Below are positions 1 through 7,515 of a stretch of DNA of 64,000 bases, piece by piece. The notes beneath the pieces are model-generated. The model had not been told where the DNA came from. It did no database searches and saw only the letters and a program-made list of their open reading frames with translations. The position numbers were made by a program, and so were the translations under genes. The DNA comes from Gillisia sp. UBA3175 (lineage in GTDB: Bacteria; Bacteroidota; Bacteroidia; Flavobacteriales; Flavobacteriaceae): positions 240,782 through 304,781 of the forward strand of contig DEXV01000006.1 in assembly GCA_002364325.1 (NCBI GenBank). Direction: 5' to 3'. The first letter of the stretch is position 1; every line of letters starts with the position of its first letter.

Positions 1-375
1 TGATCGAACCTAGCTTAAATTGAAATGAAGCATTTTTTGGATATTTTTCGGTAAGATTTTCAAATAAACTATCTGCTTTCTGAAGCTTACCTGCTTTCAC
101 CAAAACATCTCCATAAGATATAGTAGTTAAAAGTTTCTCTGGATGCTTTTCTAAAACCGACTTGTAATTATCCAAAACTATTTCTAATTCACCTTTAGCC
201 TCATAATATCTAGCTAGTCGCAATTGTACCGCTTCAGTTGGTTCTGGAATCTTATTTAAGGTTCAATGGCTTCAGAATAATTCCCGATGGCATACAAACT
301 ATCTGCAATTAAAGTCGGAGTTTGAGCCCCGACTTTTAAAACTAACAATAGAATTAACACACTAATTCTTTTCAT
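1..375 (-). pseudogene. TPR-repeat protein, frameshifted, runs off the window edge
   Basis: Read leftwards from the ATG at 375-373, this gives a signal-peptide-like start followed by a helix typical of tetratricopeptide repeats (SLYAIGNYSEAIE). The frame then meets a TAA at 258-256. If one A is restored near 262-264, the frame stays open to base 1 with TPR-like helices (QLRLARYYEAKGELE, LLTTISYGDVLVKAGK). The start overlaps the last 14 bases of the BlaR1 gene, so it looks like the third gene of a blaI-blaR1-tpr operon. It is either a true single-base deletion or a sequencing error; I cannot tell which. TPR proteins usually mediate protein-protein contacts; no specific role can be inferred here. 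The 3' end lies outside the window. Confidence 0.6.
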
Positions 376-1966
376 CTACTTCTTTAACTTTTTCAACCTG
401 AAAAACTATAGGTAAAGAATACATAACTCCTACTTCTTTACCTTTTTGCTTTCCTGGGATCATTTTAGGAAGCGTATTAATTACTCGTATAGCTTCTGTT
501 TCCAATTCTGGATGAGGAGCTCGGGCCCTTACCGATGTGATATCTCCATTTTTATCTATTTTAAATTGAACAATAACCCTGTTCACGCCAGTAAAACCTA
601 GCTCTTTCCCTAAATTAGTATTGAAGTTCTTTTGCACATGTTCTTGAATCTTTTTAGAAACACAGTCCTTCATAGCACCCTCTCCATCCACATCTTCACA
701 ACCTGGAAAGATTGGGATTTGGTCTACAACTGCAAATGGAACATCCATAAAATCTTTTGAATCTTGAACTTCCACAACCTCAATGATTGGTTGGGTTTTT
801 CTATAAGCTACATAATCTTCATAAGTTTGATTCTGAAATTTTTCTGAAATTTCATATAATTTATCATCTTTTTTCTTATTAGTTTCATTGAACATATTTT
901 CTATATAAACCTTAAACCTATAAAATGCCTCCTTGGACTTTATATGTTCATCTTTATCTATCATAAATACATCAGCAATTTCAAAAAAGCTTGCTCCATT
1001 TGCTTTCATATTCTGCAATTCGTTTCTGTAATCCTTAATTAACTTTTGATCTTCTTCACTATAATTTGAAATATTAATTTCAAAATCGGTGGTTTGGGAG
1101 GTTGCAGATGTATAAGTCAACATCAGCATAATTAATGGAACTAAAACAAAATACTTAAATTTTGCGATGGTTTTAGATTGTGATTTTTGTAACATAACTA
1201 TTCGTTTTTTGATTAATGAATGACTAAAAAATTGATTGATGAATGAAATATTTTGCGTGTTAAATGCAGTATTTAATAATTGCTGATAGTATTGTTTTTT
1301 TTCGGTATGCTTTACAACTTCCTTATCTGCAAGAAACTCATGCACGCCGGTAATATGAGATTGATAGATGTATACCAAAGGATTAAACCAAAAAACAATT
1401 CTTAACAATTCAAAAAACAGAAGATCGATACTGTGTCTTTGCTTTACATGAATTTGTTCATGAGAAATAATGGATTGCTTTTCTTCTGCAGAAAGGGATG
1501 CGCCCAGAAAAATGGTTTTAAAAAAAGTGCAAGCAATGGTAGAATTAGGTATTTCTATGATCTTAAATTCTTTCTCTATCCATATCTGCTGAAATTTGAA
1601 CATTTGACTAAGGCTCACATACTTTTTAACGAATATGAAAAGAGAAACGAACACACCTAAAAAGTATATCAACGCCCACCAATTAAAAGTAGTTATTGCA
1701 GGGTTTATTTCTGCTGAACCCGGATCTACCGATTGGGAAATTACATTCCCAAGAACAACCTCTGGAAGCATTACGCCAATTGTCTCATCTGGAATCACAT
1801 TTCCTAGGAGTTCTATTTTTAAAAAAGGAATGAGAAAGGCCAAAACTGGGGTTAGCAAAAGATAGCCCCGGTTATAACTGAAAAATGTTTCCTTTTTTAA
1901 CAACACTTCATAAACCACTATAAATAGCAGCTGAAATAAAACAACTTGTATAATGTACGCTTGCAT
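362..1966 (-). CDS. BlaR1-type M56 membrane metalloprotease sensor with C-terminal TonB-like domain
   Basis: 534 aa. Three hydrophobic segments lie in the first 115 residues, followed by a cytosolic M56 protease domain with the zinc motif HEQIH (His169, Glu170, His173) and a downstream HEFLAD motif. A fourth hydrophobic segment (about 270-290) follows. The last ~90 residues match the TonB C-terminal fold (INKN-like block, RVIVQFKIDKNGDI). In staphylococci BlaR1/MecR1 senses beta-lactams and cleaves the BlaI repressor. In Bacteroidota the sensor lacks a penicillin-binding domain and carries a TonB-like or other periplasmic tail instead, so the signal is probably envelope-related. The gene starts one base after the blaI stop and is followed by an overlapping TPR gene. 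It is probably controlled through the operator upstream of blaI. Family assignment is firm; ligand unknown. Confidence 0.92.
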   Translation of the reverse strand: MQAYIIQVVLFQLLFIVVYEVLLKKETFFSYNRGYLLLTPVLAFLIPFLKIELLGNVIPDETIGVMLPEVVLGNVISQSVDPGSAEINPAITTFNWWALIYFLGVFVSLFIFVKKYVSLSQMFKFQQIWIEKEFKIIEIPNSTIACTFFKTIFLGASLSAEEKQSIISHEQIHVKQRHSIDLLFFELLRIVFWFNPLVYIYQSHITGVHEFLADKEVVKHTEKKQYYQQLLNTAFNTQNISFINQFFSHSLIKKRIVMLQKSQSKTIAKFKYFVLVPLIMLMLTYTSATSQTTDFEINISNYSEEDQKLIKDYRNELQNMKANGASFFEIADVFMIDKDEHIKSKEAFYRFKVYIENMFNETNKKKDDKLYEISEKFQNQTYEDYVAYRKTQPIIEVVEVQDSKDFMDVPFAVVDQIPIFPGCEDVDGEGAMKDCVSKKIQEHVQKNFNTNLGKELGFTGVNRVIVQFKIDKNGDITSVRARAPHPELETEAIRVINTLPKMIPGKQKGKEVGVMYSLPIVFQVEKVKEVDEKN

Positions 1967-1967
1967 A

Positions 1968-2327
1968 TTACTCCTCTTTATTAATTTCCTTTAAAATAGC
2001 TTCCAGCTCTTTGGTGTCCAAGTCATTCTTTTTCACAAAAAAGGAAACCATACTTTTAAAAGAACCATTAAAATAATTATCCATAAGCTTGTTCATACTC
2101 TGGTTACTATACGTTTCTTTATCTACCAAAGGAATATAGATATAGCCTTTCCCTTCTTTCCTGTGCCCTACAAAATCCTTAGACTCTAAAATTCTAACGA
2201 TAGTAGACACCGTATTATATGCGGGTTTTGGTTCGGGCATCTCCTCCATGATTCCCGCAACATTTCCCTCTTTAAGTTGCCATAAGATCTGCATGATCTC
2301 TTCTTCGGCTTTCGTTAATTGTTTCAT
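1968..2327 (-). CDS. BlaI/MecI/CopY-family transcriptional repressor
   Basis: 119 aa, normal for the family. An N-terminal winged helix (residues 1-70: LTKAEEEIMQILW, then PAYNTVSTIVRILESKDFVGHRKEGKGYIY) is followed by a C-terminal dimerisation helix. The TVSTIVRILE recognition helix and the GKGYIY wing are textbook for BlaI. It lies immediately upstream of the blaR1-like protease that would inactivate it by cleavage. A nested dyad at 2356-2390, 29 bp upstream of its ATG, is the likely binding site and would give autoregulation. The divergent DUF456 gene shares the same intergenic region and may be co-regulated. Confidence 0.93.
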   Translation of the reverse strand: MKQLTKAEEEIMQILWQLKEGNVAGIMEEMPEPKPAYNTVSTIVRILESKDFVGHRKEGKGYIYIPLVDKETYSNQSMNKLMDNYFNGSFKSMVSFFVKKNDLDTKELEAILKEINKEE

Positions 2328-2355
2328 TTGGATTGAATATTGTTTAGCTAAGGTA

Positions 2356-2390
2356 AAACTAAATTATTAGTTGAACTAATGAATTAGTTT
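2356..2390. promoter_or_regulatory. Nested dyad operator, probable BlaI binding site
   Basis: The inner arms ATTAGTT and AACTAAT (2366-2380) are perfect around a single central G. The outer arms AAACTAA (2356-2362) and TTAGTTT (2384-2390) are centred on the same base, 2373. BlaI/MecI dimers bind short dyads with a TA-rich half-site, so the position between blaI and a divergent gene fits autoregulation. This is inferred from symmetry and position; no binding data. Confidence 0.6.
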
Positions 2391-2434
2391 AAAGTTTTAA
2401 ATATTTTGATAATTTAGCCGAAATCAACCACACT

Positions 2435-2935
2435 ATGGATCTTATTTTAATACTTATTGGTGCCCTATTAATGATCGTTGGGCTTTTAGGAAGTTTTCTA
2501 CCTGTACTCCCTGGGGTTCCCGTAAGTTGGTTAGGCTTATTAGTTTTACATCTTGCCCCATCCATCCCAATGAATTATTGGCTATTAGGTATCACCTTGG
2601 TTATAGCTGTTTCTATTTATAGTTTAAATCTCATGATCCCTGCAATGGGCACAAAGCGATTTGGAGGAAGTAGAGCTGGTATGATAGGAGCAACTATTGG
2701 TTTAGTGGTAGGTTTAATTGCTCCAATCCCATTCGGGGTTTTAATTGGACCCTTTGTTGGTGCTTTTGTAGGAGAAATTGTAAATAAAAGTAGTTCTAGA
2801 TCCGCCTTAAAAGCAGCATTTGGCTCTTTTCTTGGATTTTTAGCTTCAAGTTTTATGGAGTTTGTAATTGCTTTTGCATTTTTACTTCTGTTCATCTATA
2901 AAGTTTGGGATTACAAAGAATTGATCGCTTTTTAG
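2435..2935 (+). CDS. DUF456 family small membrane protein
   Basis: 166 aa and almost wholly hydrophobic. It has about four to five membrane segments with Gly-rich helices (GALLMIVGLLGSFLPVLPG, GFLASSFMEFVIAFAFLLLF). The sequence LPGVPVSWLGLL near residue 30 and the central GTKRFGGSR loop are characteristic of DUF456 proteins. The function of the family is unknown. It is transcribed divergently from blaI across a 107-bp region that holds the presumed BlaI operator, so the repressor might also act on it. There is no signal peptide beyond the first membrane helix. Confidence 0.85.
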   Translation: MDLILILIGALLMIVGLLGSFLPVLPGVPVSWLGLLVLHLAPSIPMNYWLLGITLVIAVSIYSLNLMIPAMGTKRFGGSRAGMIGATIGLVVGLIAPIPFGVLIGPFVGAFVGEIVNKSSSRSALKAAFGSFLGFLASSFMEFVIAFAFLLLFIYKVWDYKELIAF

Positions 2936-3129
2936 AATTTCATAAATCTTCATAAATCAAAAAAATTTATTTATTTCACAACCATTTAAGCTTTTCTGTC
3001 GTATATAATTATTATACATGTATATAAAATTAAAAATAATCATGTAAATAGACAAATTTTTGAATATTTGCATTTATTTAATATCTTAAACATGTCCTTT
3101 AAAAAACAACAAAGCCTAATATCTATACT

Positions 3130-3588
3130 ATGAAGAGAAATGATTTTTTAAACACCTTAAGTGGTGGTCTTATATTAGTGTGCGCTGGTTCTTGCATGGT
3201 AAGTTGTAGCACTGGTGATGATGGAGCGGAAGGAACCCCTCGCCCCCCAACCCCCAATCCAGTTGCTGGAACAAAGGTTTCTGTTGTACTTTCATCCATG
3301 CCAAATGTGGGAGATCAGATAAAGTCTAATAGTGTGCTGTTCTTTAGAATTGCTGAAGAAGATATAGCCGGTTCGTTTATTGCTACTGAGGCAATATGCC
3401 CTCATCAAGGTGGAGCTTTGGTATGGAGAGTAAATGATAATAGGATCCAATGTCAGCTCCATTCTGCAACCTACAATACTAGTGGAAACGTGTTACAAGG
3501 CCCACAAAATTCTGCCGGATCTACCAGAATGCTTAAGATATATGCTAAAACAGTAGAAAACGGAAATTTGATTGCCACTGTTGGTTAA
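3130..3588 (+). CDS. Rieske [2Fe-2S] domain lipoprotein (copy 1)
   Basis: 152 aa. The N-terminus (MKRNDFLNTL, then a hydrophobic stretch ending MVSC at Cys26) looks like a lipoprotein signal with a Tat-like KR start. A low-complexity Pro/Gly linker follows. The Rieske cluster ligands are complete: Cys90-x-His92 (CPHQGG) and Cys108-x-x-His111 (CQLH). Proteins of this type carry a high-potential iron-sulphur cluster for electron transfer outside the inner membrane. The partner is not known. A close paralogue sits at 24219-24674, with the same layout and about 70% apparent identity by eye. The nucleophile gene downstream is an EEP protein, 34 bp away on the same strand, so the two may be co-transcribed. 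Confidence 0.9.
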   Translation: MKRNDFLNTLSGGLILVCAGSCMVSCSTGDDGAEGTPRPPTPNPVAGTKVSVVLSSMPNVGDQIKSNSVLFFRIAEEDIAGSFIATEAICPHQGGALVWRVNDNRIQCQLHSATYNTSGNVLQGPQNSAGSTRMLKIYAKTVENGNLIATVG

Positions 3589-3622
3589 TTTCTTAAATTT
3601 ATTTAAACAAATAAATTAAGAA

Positions 3623-4648
3623 ATGTTCAAATCGCAAAATTTACATTTAATAGTACGTTATACACTAGTAGTAATTGGCTTCCTATTAATTATTGCGAGT
3701 TTACTTTCTTTGGTTTACAATATTCCTAAATGGTATTTAAAAATTCTCGATTTTCCGCGTTTACAACAGTTTATATTAGGGGTTCTGGTGTTGATCTTAT
3801 TTTTGATCAATAACAAAAAATGGAACTTTGCATCAATAGCCTTCTCAGTTGGACTACTAGCCTCAGTTTTCATCCATTTTAGCTTTATTTCATCCTATTT
3901 GGTAGGGGATAAAGTAGTTCAAACCATCAATTCTTCAGAAATTAATGAGGATAAAGTAGTATCAATTTTAATAGCTAATGTGCTTATTAAAAATAAAGAT
4001 GCTAATGCATTTTTGGAAATAGTAAAAAATTCTAATGCAGATATGGTTTTAGCAATGGAGGTAGACAGTTGGTGGGTGCAAAAGCTCCAACCATTAACAG
4101 AAATGTACCCATATACTATATTAAATCCGTTGAATAATGCCTACGGTATGGCATTATATTCCAAATTTCGAATAAAGAAACACGAAATACAATTCCTTAA
4201 TCATTCCAAAGTACCATCTTTTAATACCGAAATTATGTTAGCCTCAGGAGCTAGATTTAAATTTTACGGTGTACATCCCGTTGCACCATTTCCAAGTGAT
4301 AAATATCCAGAGAATATAGGTGAAAAAGCAAAAGAGGAGCAGTCAGAAATTGCGCTTACAAAGGTTGGAAAACTTGTTTCTGGTAATGAAATTCCTACTA
4401 TTGTAGCTGGAGATTTTAATGATGTTTCTTGGTCTAATACCTCTAGATTATTTGGTAATAACGCAAATCTGAAAGATGTACGGATAGGACGTGGACTTTA
4501 TAATACTTTCGATGCACAATCCATGATAATGCGATGGCCTTTAGATCATTTCTTTGTTTCTGAAGGAATTAAAGTGATCGAGTTTAAACGTTTACCAAAA
4601 TTTGGATCAGATCATTTTCCGTTATTCGCTAAATTCCAGATTGATTAA
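3623..4648 (+). CDS. Endonuclease/exonuclease/phosphatase (EEP) family membrane protein
   Basis: 341 aa. Three hydrophobic helices (about 10-35, 47-62, 68-90) anchor the N-terminus. The remainder is an EEP fold. Its landmarks are a metal-binding Glu in NADMVLAMEVDSWW, the GDFNDVSWS block, RWPLDHFFVS and the terminal GSDHFPLFAKF motif (catalytic Asp-His). Such membrane-anchored EEP proteins are common in Bacteroidota and are thought to hydrolyse phosphodiester bonds outside the membrane; the substrate is unknown. It lies just downstream of the Rieske lipoprotein gene and ends at a terminator shared with the convergent PepSY-like gene. Confidence 0.88.
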   Translation: MFKSQNLHLIVRYTLVVIGFLLIIASLLSLVYNIPKWYLKILDFPRLQQFILGVLVLILFLINNKKWNFASIAFSVGLLASVFIHFSFISSYLVGDKVVQTINSSEINEDKVVSILIANVLIKNKDANAFLEIVKNSNADMVLAMEVDSWWVQKLQPLTEMYPYTILNPLNNAYGMALYSKFRIKKHEIQFLNHSKVPSFNTEIMLASGARFKFYGVHPVAPFPSDKYPENIGEKAKEEQSEIALTKVGKLVSGNEIPTIVAGDFNDVSWSNTSRLFGNNANLKDVRIGRGLYNTFDAQSMIMRWPLDHFFVSEGIKVIEFKRLPKFGSDHFPLFAKFQID

Positions 4649-4667
4649 CTGGGGATAAAAAACCATC

Positions 4668-4707
4668 AAAAAAGAAAAAAAACCAATATAATGGGCTTTT
4701 TCTTTTA
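4668..4707. terminator. Bidirectional terminator between convergent genes
   Basis: An A-rich arm, a CC/GG closing step and a T-rich arm (AAAAGAAAAAA ... CCA ATATAA TGG ... TTTTTCTTTT) form a long AT-rich hairpin. It lies between the ends of the EEP gene (+) and the PepSY-like gene (-), with U-runs on both sides. Confidence 0.6.
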
Positions 4708-4729
4708 TAATTTTTAGAATCTAGCTGCA

Positions 4730-5467
4730 TTAATCATCGTCTTCATCTTCTCCGTTTCCATCCTCTAAACTCACAAAATTTCCATTCTCATCAAACTCTA
4801 ATTCTACACCATTATTAAGTGTAACTTCATAAGATCCATCTTCTTCAATTTCCGCCTCTATAATTGTATTATTTGGATAATTGGCAATTATATAATCCTT
4901 TATTATCTGAGGTAAATCTGCGGGATTTATATCTGTTTCATCTTCGTCTTGGTCATTATCATTCTCATCACGAGCCACGCCTAAAAAGTTTCCATCAGCA
5001 TCAAAAATTAGTTCTACATCATTTTCTAATTCTATTTCATAATTACCATTGTTTTCAATTTCAGCTTCTTCAATTGAAATCCCAGGATAATTAGCGGTTA
5101 TAAAATCTGTAATACTTTTTGGAAGATCAGATATATTAACATTATGATCTCCAAAATCATCATCTTGATCATTATCCTCGCCTAAAAAATTTCCTGCAGA
5201 GTCAAAAACCAACTCAGTACCATCGCTCAAGGTTATTTCTATATTTCCATTATCCTCTTCTTCAGCTTCTACAATAGTTAGATTTGGATAATTTGCAGTA
5301 ATATAATTTAATATTTTTTGAGACAGAGTTGAAGTTCTTAAGTGGACATCAGCTTTAAATGCTACCGCATTTAGATCAACTTCATTTTTGACATCTTCAT
5401 CATTAGAACAGGATTGTAACGATACTATACTTAATATCACTACATATAAAAATTTTAAATTTTTCAT
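4730..5467 (-). CDS. PepSY-like repeat lipoprotein, very acidic
   Basis: 245 aa. The signal peptide ends in a lipobox-like SLQSC (Cys20). Three repeats follow, of about 55 residues each (roughly 45-105, 110-165, 185-240). Each has the pattern LP..I.DYI.ANYPN..I.EAE...DG.YE..L..G.EL.FD..GNF, the PepSY-like (DUF2874) unit of Bacteroidota. Linkers between repeats are Asp/Glu runs (for example EDNDQDDDFGDH). The protein is probably anchored in the outer membrane or periplasm. The acidic linkers suggest calcium or cation binding, but this is inference. Monocistronic, ending at the terminator shared with the EEP gene. Confidence 0.85.
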   Translation of the reverse strand: MKNLKFLYVVILSIVSLQSCSNDEDVKNEVDLNAVAFKADVHLRTSTLSQKILNYITANYPNLTIVEAEEEDNGNIEITLSDGTELVFDSAGNFLGEDNDQDDDFGDHNVNISDLPKSITDFITANYPGISIEEAEIENNGNYEIELENDVELIFDADGNFLGVARDENDNDQDEDETDINPADLPQIIKDYIIANYPNNTIIEAEIEEDGSYEVTLNNGVELEFDENGNFVSLEDGNGEDEDDD

Positions 5468-5621
5468 AAATATTTATCTGTATTAAAATGATTAGGTTCT
5501 CTAAGATAACAGTTTATAAATAGCATTATTGTATTTTAAAATAAATTTAGTAGCATATTACTCTTTTATAAATAAAAATGAAGGTAGAATTCAATAATTT
5601 GGTAAATCATCATCTATAAAC

Positions 5622-5830
5622 ACTACTAAAAGAAAAAAGCCCTTTTCCTATGGTTAGGAAAAAAGCTTCTCATTGGTTTGCGCTGTAAAACAGCGTCTTA
5701 ACCATGTTGTCTCAACCTCTTGGGACACACAACACAACTTCATTATACTTGCTAAAAAATATTGTACAAAAAGAGCAATCTCGATGTAAACCTAGGTTTT
5801 CAAAGAGGGCTATTAAATAAACAATTTCTT
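5622..5830 (-). ncRNA. Structured RNA-like element, copy 1 (promoter decayed)
   Basis: Bases 5622-5759 match 38100-38238 with about eight differences by my count. A second short block (5780-5830) matches 38463-38514. On the minus strand the shared part folds as hairpin A (TGTCCCAA/TTGAGACA, one mismatch, loop GAGG), hairpin B (GCTG/CAGC core, loop TTTTA) closed by TGGTT/AACCA, and a rho-independent terminator at 5632-5668. In copy 2 the upstream block carries a good TATATTTG box; here it has drifted to TTTATTTA, so this copy may be silent. No ORF crosses it. It could be a small RNA gene or a decayed tRNA-operon tail; the class is not recognised. Confidence 0.5.
5632..5668 (-). terminator. Rho-independent terminator of RNA-like element copy 1
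   Basis: On the minus strand the arms AAGCTTTTTTCC and GGAAAAGGGCTT pair over 12 positions (two G-U) around an 8-nt loop, followed by a run of T. The copy at 38110-38146 has changes only in the loop, which supports the stem as the conserved part. Confidence 0.7.
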
Positions 5831-6155
5831 CTTTTTAGTTTACAAAATAAATTTAGTGCATTGTATGGCTTACGGGGCAATGTGCGATAAAAATCCTTAT
5901 TTTGAATTCACTGGTTTTATAAAACCACATTGAGATTTAAAAATTGGACAATTCCTCCTCCTGCATTAGTATTACAAACGGCTTAGATAAAACACCTATT
6001 ATCATATTTATCCAAAAGCAACTATTGAAGGGTGACAAATGAAAAAAACACTAAATTACATTTGCAATAGATGTTTTTGAATGAAATAATGATTTAGGAG
6101 AATCTGAATCATGTAAAGACGTTCATACACTCAGTTATTTATCAAAAAAAATCTT
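5831..6155. other. Intergenic region with a perfect 16-bp palindrome and a -7 box
   Basis: No gene seen. It holds a perfect palindrome TGGTTTTATAAAACCA at 5912-5927, possibly an operator. A TACATTTG sequence at 6057-6064 matches the Bacteroidota -7 consensus TAnnTTTG and would give a leader of about 85 nt for the hydrolase gene at 6156. No clear -33 TTG is at the right distance. Confidence 0.4.
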
Positions 6156-7232
6156 ATGAAATATAAATTTCTTGTATCAATTCTTGTCTTTTTTTTAAGT
6201 TTCAGTTTAATAGGGCAAGAGTATCCTACTCCTGTGGAAGGGGATTATGTAATTGATGAATTTAAATTTGAAACTGGTGAGCAATTAGAAAAGGTAAATC
6301 TTCATTATACCACACTAGGAAAACCAACTAAAGGTAAAGATGGGAAAATGAATAACGCCATTTTAATTAAACACGGTACAACCGGAACCGGACATCAGTT
6401 TCTAAGTTCTAAATATGCAGGAAATCTTTTTGGACCTGGTCAAACCCTAGATGCAACTAAATACTTCATTATCCTAACAGATGATATTGGCCATGGAAAG
6501 TCTAGCAAACCAAGTGACAGCTTAGGTATGGATTTTCCAAAATATACGTATAATGATATGGTTCTTGCTAACTATAAACTATTGACAGAACATTTAAAAG
6601 TAGACCATTTACGTTTGGTTACTGGTACTTCTATGGGCGGTATGCAGTCTTGGGTTTGGGGTTATACATATCCCAATTTTATGGATGCAATAATGCCTCT
6701 GGCGAGTTTACCGGTAGAAATAGCTGGGCGAAATAGAATGCAAAGAGCGATGATTGTTAAATTAATTGAAATGGACCCAGAATGGAAAAATGGAAATTAT
6801 AAGGAGCAACCCAAGGTGGGTCTAGCTGGAGCTATTGGTCAATTAATGTTCATGGTAAGCAGTCCTTTACAGTGGCAAAATCAAGCCCCTACGAGAGTGG
6901 AATCTGAAGATATGTTAGACAAAATGGTAGCGCGATATTTGTCCATCATGGATGCTAATGATATGATCTATGCATTTGAATCGTCACGAAATTATAATCC
7001 TGCTCCACATCTTTCAAAAATAAAAGCACCTTTAATTGCTGTTAATTCTGCCGATGATCAAGTGAATCCTCCTGAATTAGGTTTAATGGAGCAAGAAATT
7101 CAAAAAATAGAAAATGCCAAATTTGTGCTGCTGCCTATAACTAATGAAACCAGCGGACATGGAACTCATTCGAATCCGGCAATCTGGGGAAAATATTTAG
7201 AAGAGCTAATGGCCATCTCAGAAAAAAAATAA
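6156..7232 (+). CDS. Secreted alpha/beta hydrolase, MetX (homoserine O-acetyltransferase)-like
   Basis: 358 aa with a cleavable signal peptide (residues 1-20, ending LIGQ). The alpha/beta-hydrolase fold has the nucleophile elbow GTSMGG (Ser159), an Asp in NSADDQVNPP and the catalytic His in SGHGTHSNP. The GTTGTGHQFLSS and FIILTDDIGHGKSSKP blocks are those of the homoserine acetyltransferase-like subfamily. Export to the periplasm argues against a methionine-biosynthesis role; a secreted esterase or acyltransferase is more likely. It stands alone, with about 280 bp before the next gene, a secreted amidohydrolase. Confidence 0.87.
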   Translation: MKYKFLVSILVFFLSFSLIGQEYPTPVEGDYVIDEFKFETGEQLEKVNLHYTTLGKPTKGKDGKMNNAILIKHGTTGTGHQFLSSKYAGNLFGPGQTLDATKYFIILTDDIGHGKSSKPSDSLGMDFPKYTYNDMVLANYKLLTEHLKVDHLRLVTGTSMGGMQSWVWGYTYPNFMDAIMPLASLPVEIAGRNRMQRAMIVKLIEMDPEWKNGNYKEQPKVGLAGAIGQLMFMVSSPLQWQNQAPTRVESEDMLDKMVARYLSIMDANDMIYAFESSRNYNPAPHLSKIKAPLIAVNSADDQVNPPELGLMEQEIQKIENAKFVLLPITNETSGHGTHSNPAIWGKYLEELMAISEKK

Positions 7233-7249
7233 TTTATTTCAGCTTAGGA

Positions 7250-7294
7250 TTAATCCCTCATTGCTGGTTTAATTTCCCGAGGCTTGACCCGAGG
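7250..7294 (-). repeat. Dispersed intergenic repeat, copy C (reverse orientation, diverged)
   Basis: Read on the minus strand, a CCTCGGG block is followed by GAAATTAAACC, then AATGAGGGATTAA. This parallels the copies at 24096-24197 and 29470-29520, where CCTCGAGG or similar precedes a CCCTC-NAT-GAGGG hairpin and ATTAAA. Here the CCCTC arm has decayed to CCAGC. It lies just after a stop codon, as the other copies do. Confidence 0.45.
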
Positions 7295-7515
7295 TTCTTA
7301 ATTTTCAAAAAATCTAATTATTATGTGCTTAAATATTGGGGCAGTTATGGACTTTAGTAATCCCCAACTGCTTACTCTTGGTCTCTAAAATATAACCGAT
7401 TTTAATCAACTTAATATCAATCTACTTTCTATTGCTTTAGGAATTTCAATGTTTTTTCATTCGGAAAACTTAGCTTCAGAAGGATTAAAGTATATTTAAA
7501 GCAAATATTTCTCTA

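Noticed and set aside
5640..5760. The RNA-like element as a tRNA gene
   Set aside because: An anticodon-like hairpin is visible, but no D-stem, T-arm or acceptor stem pairs; it cannot fold as a tRNA.
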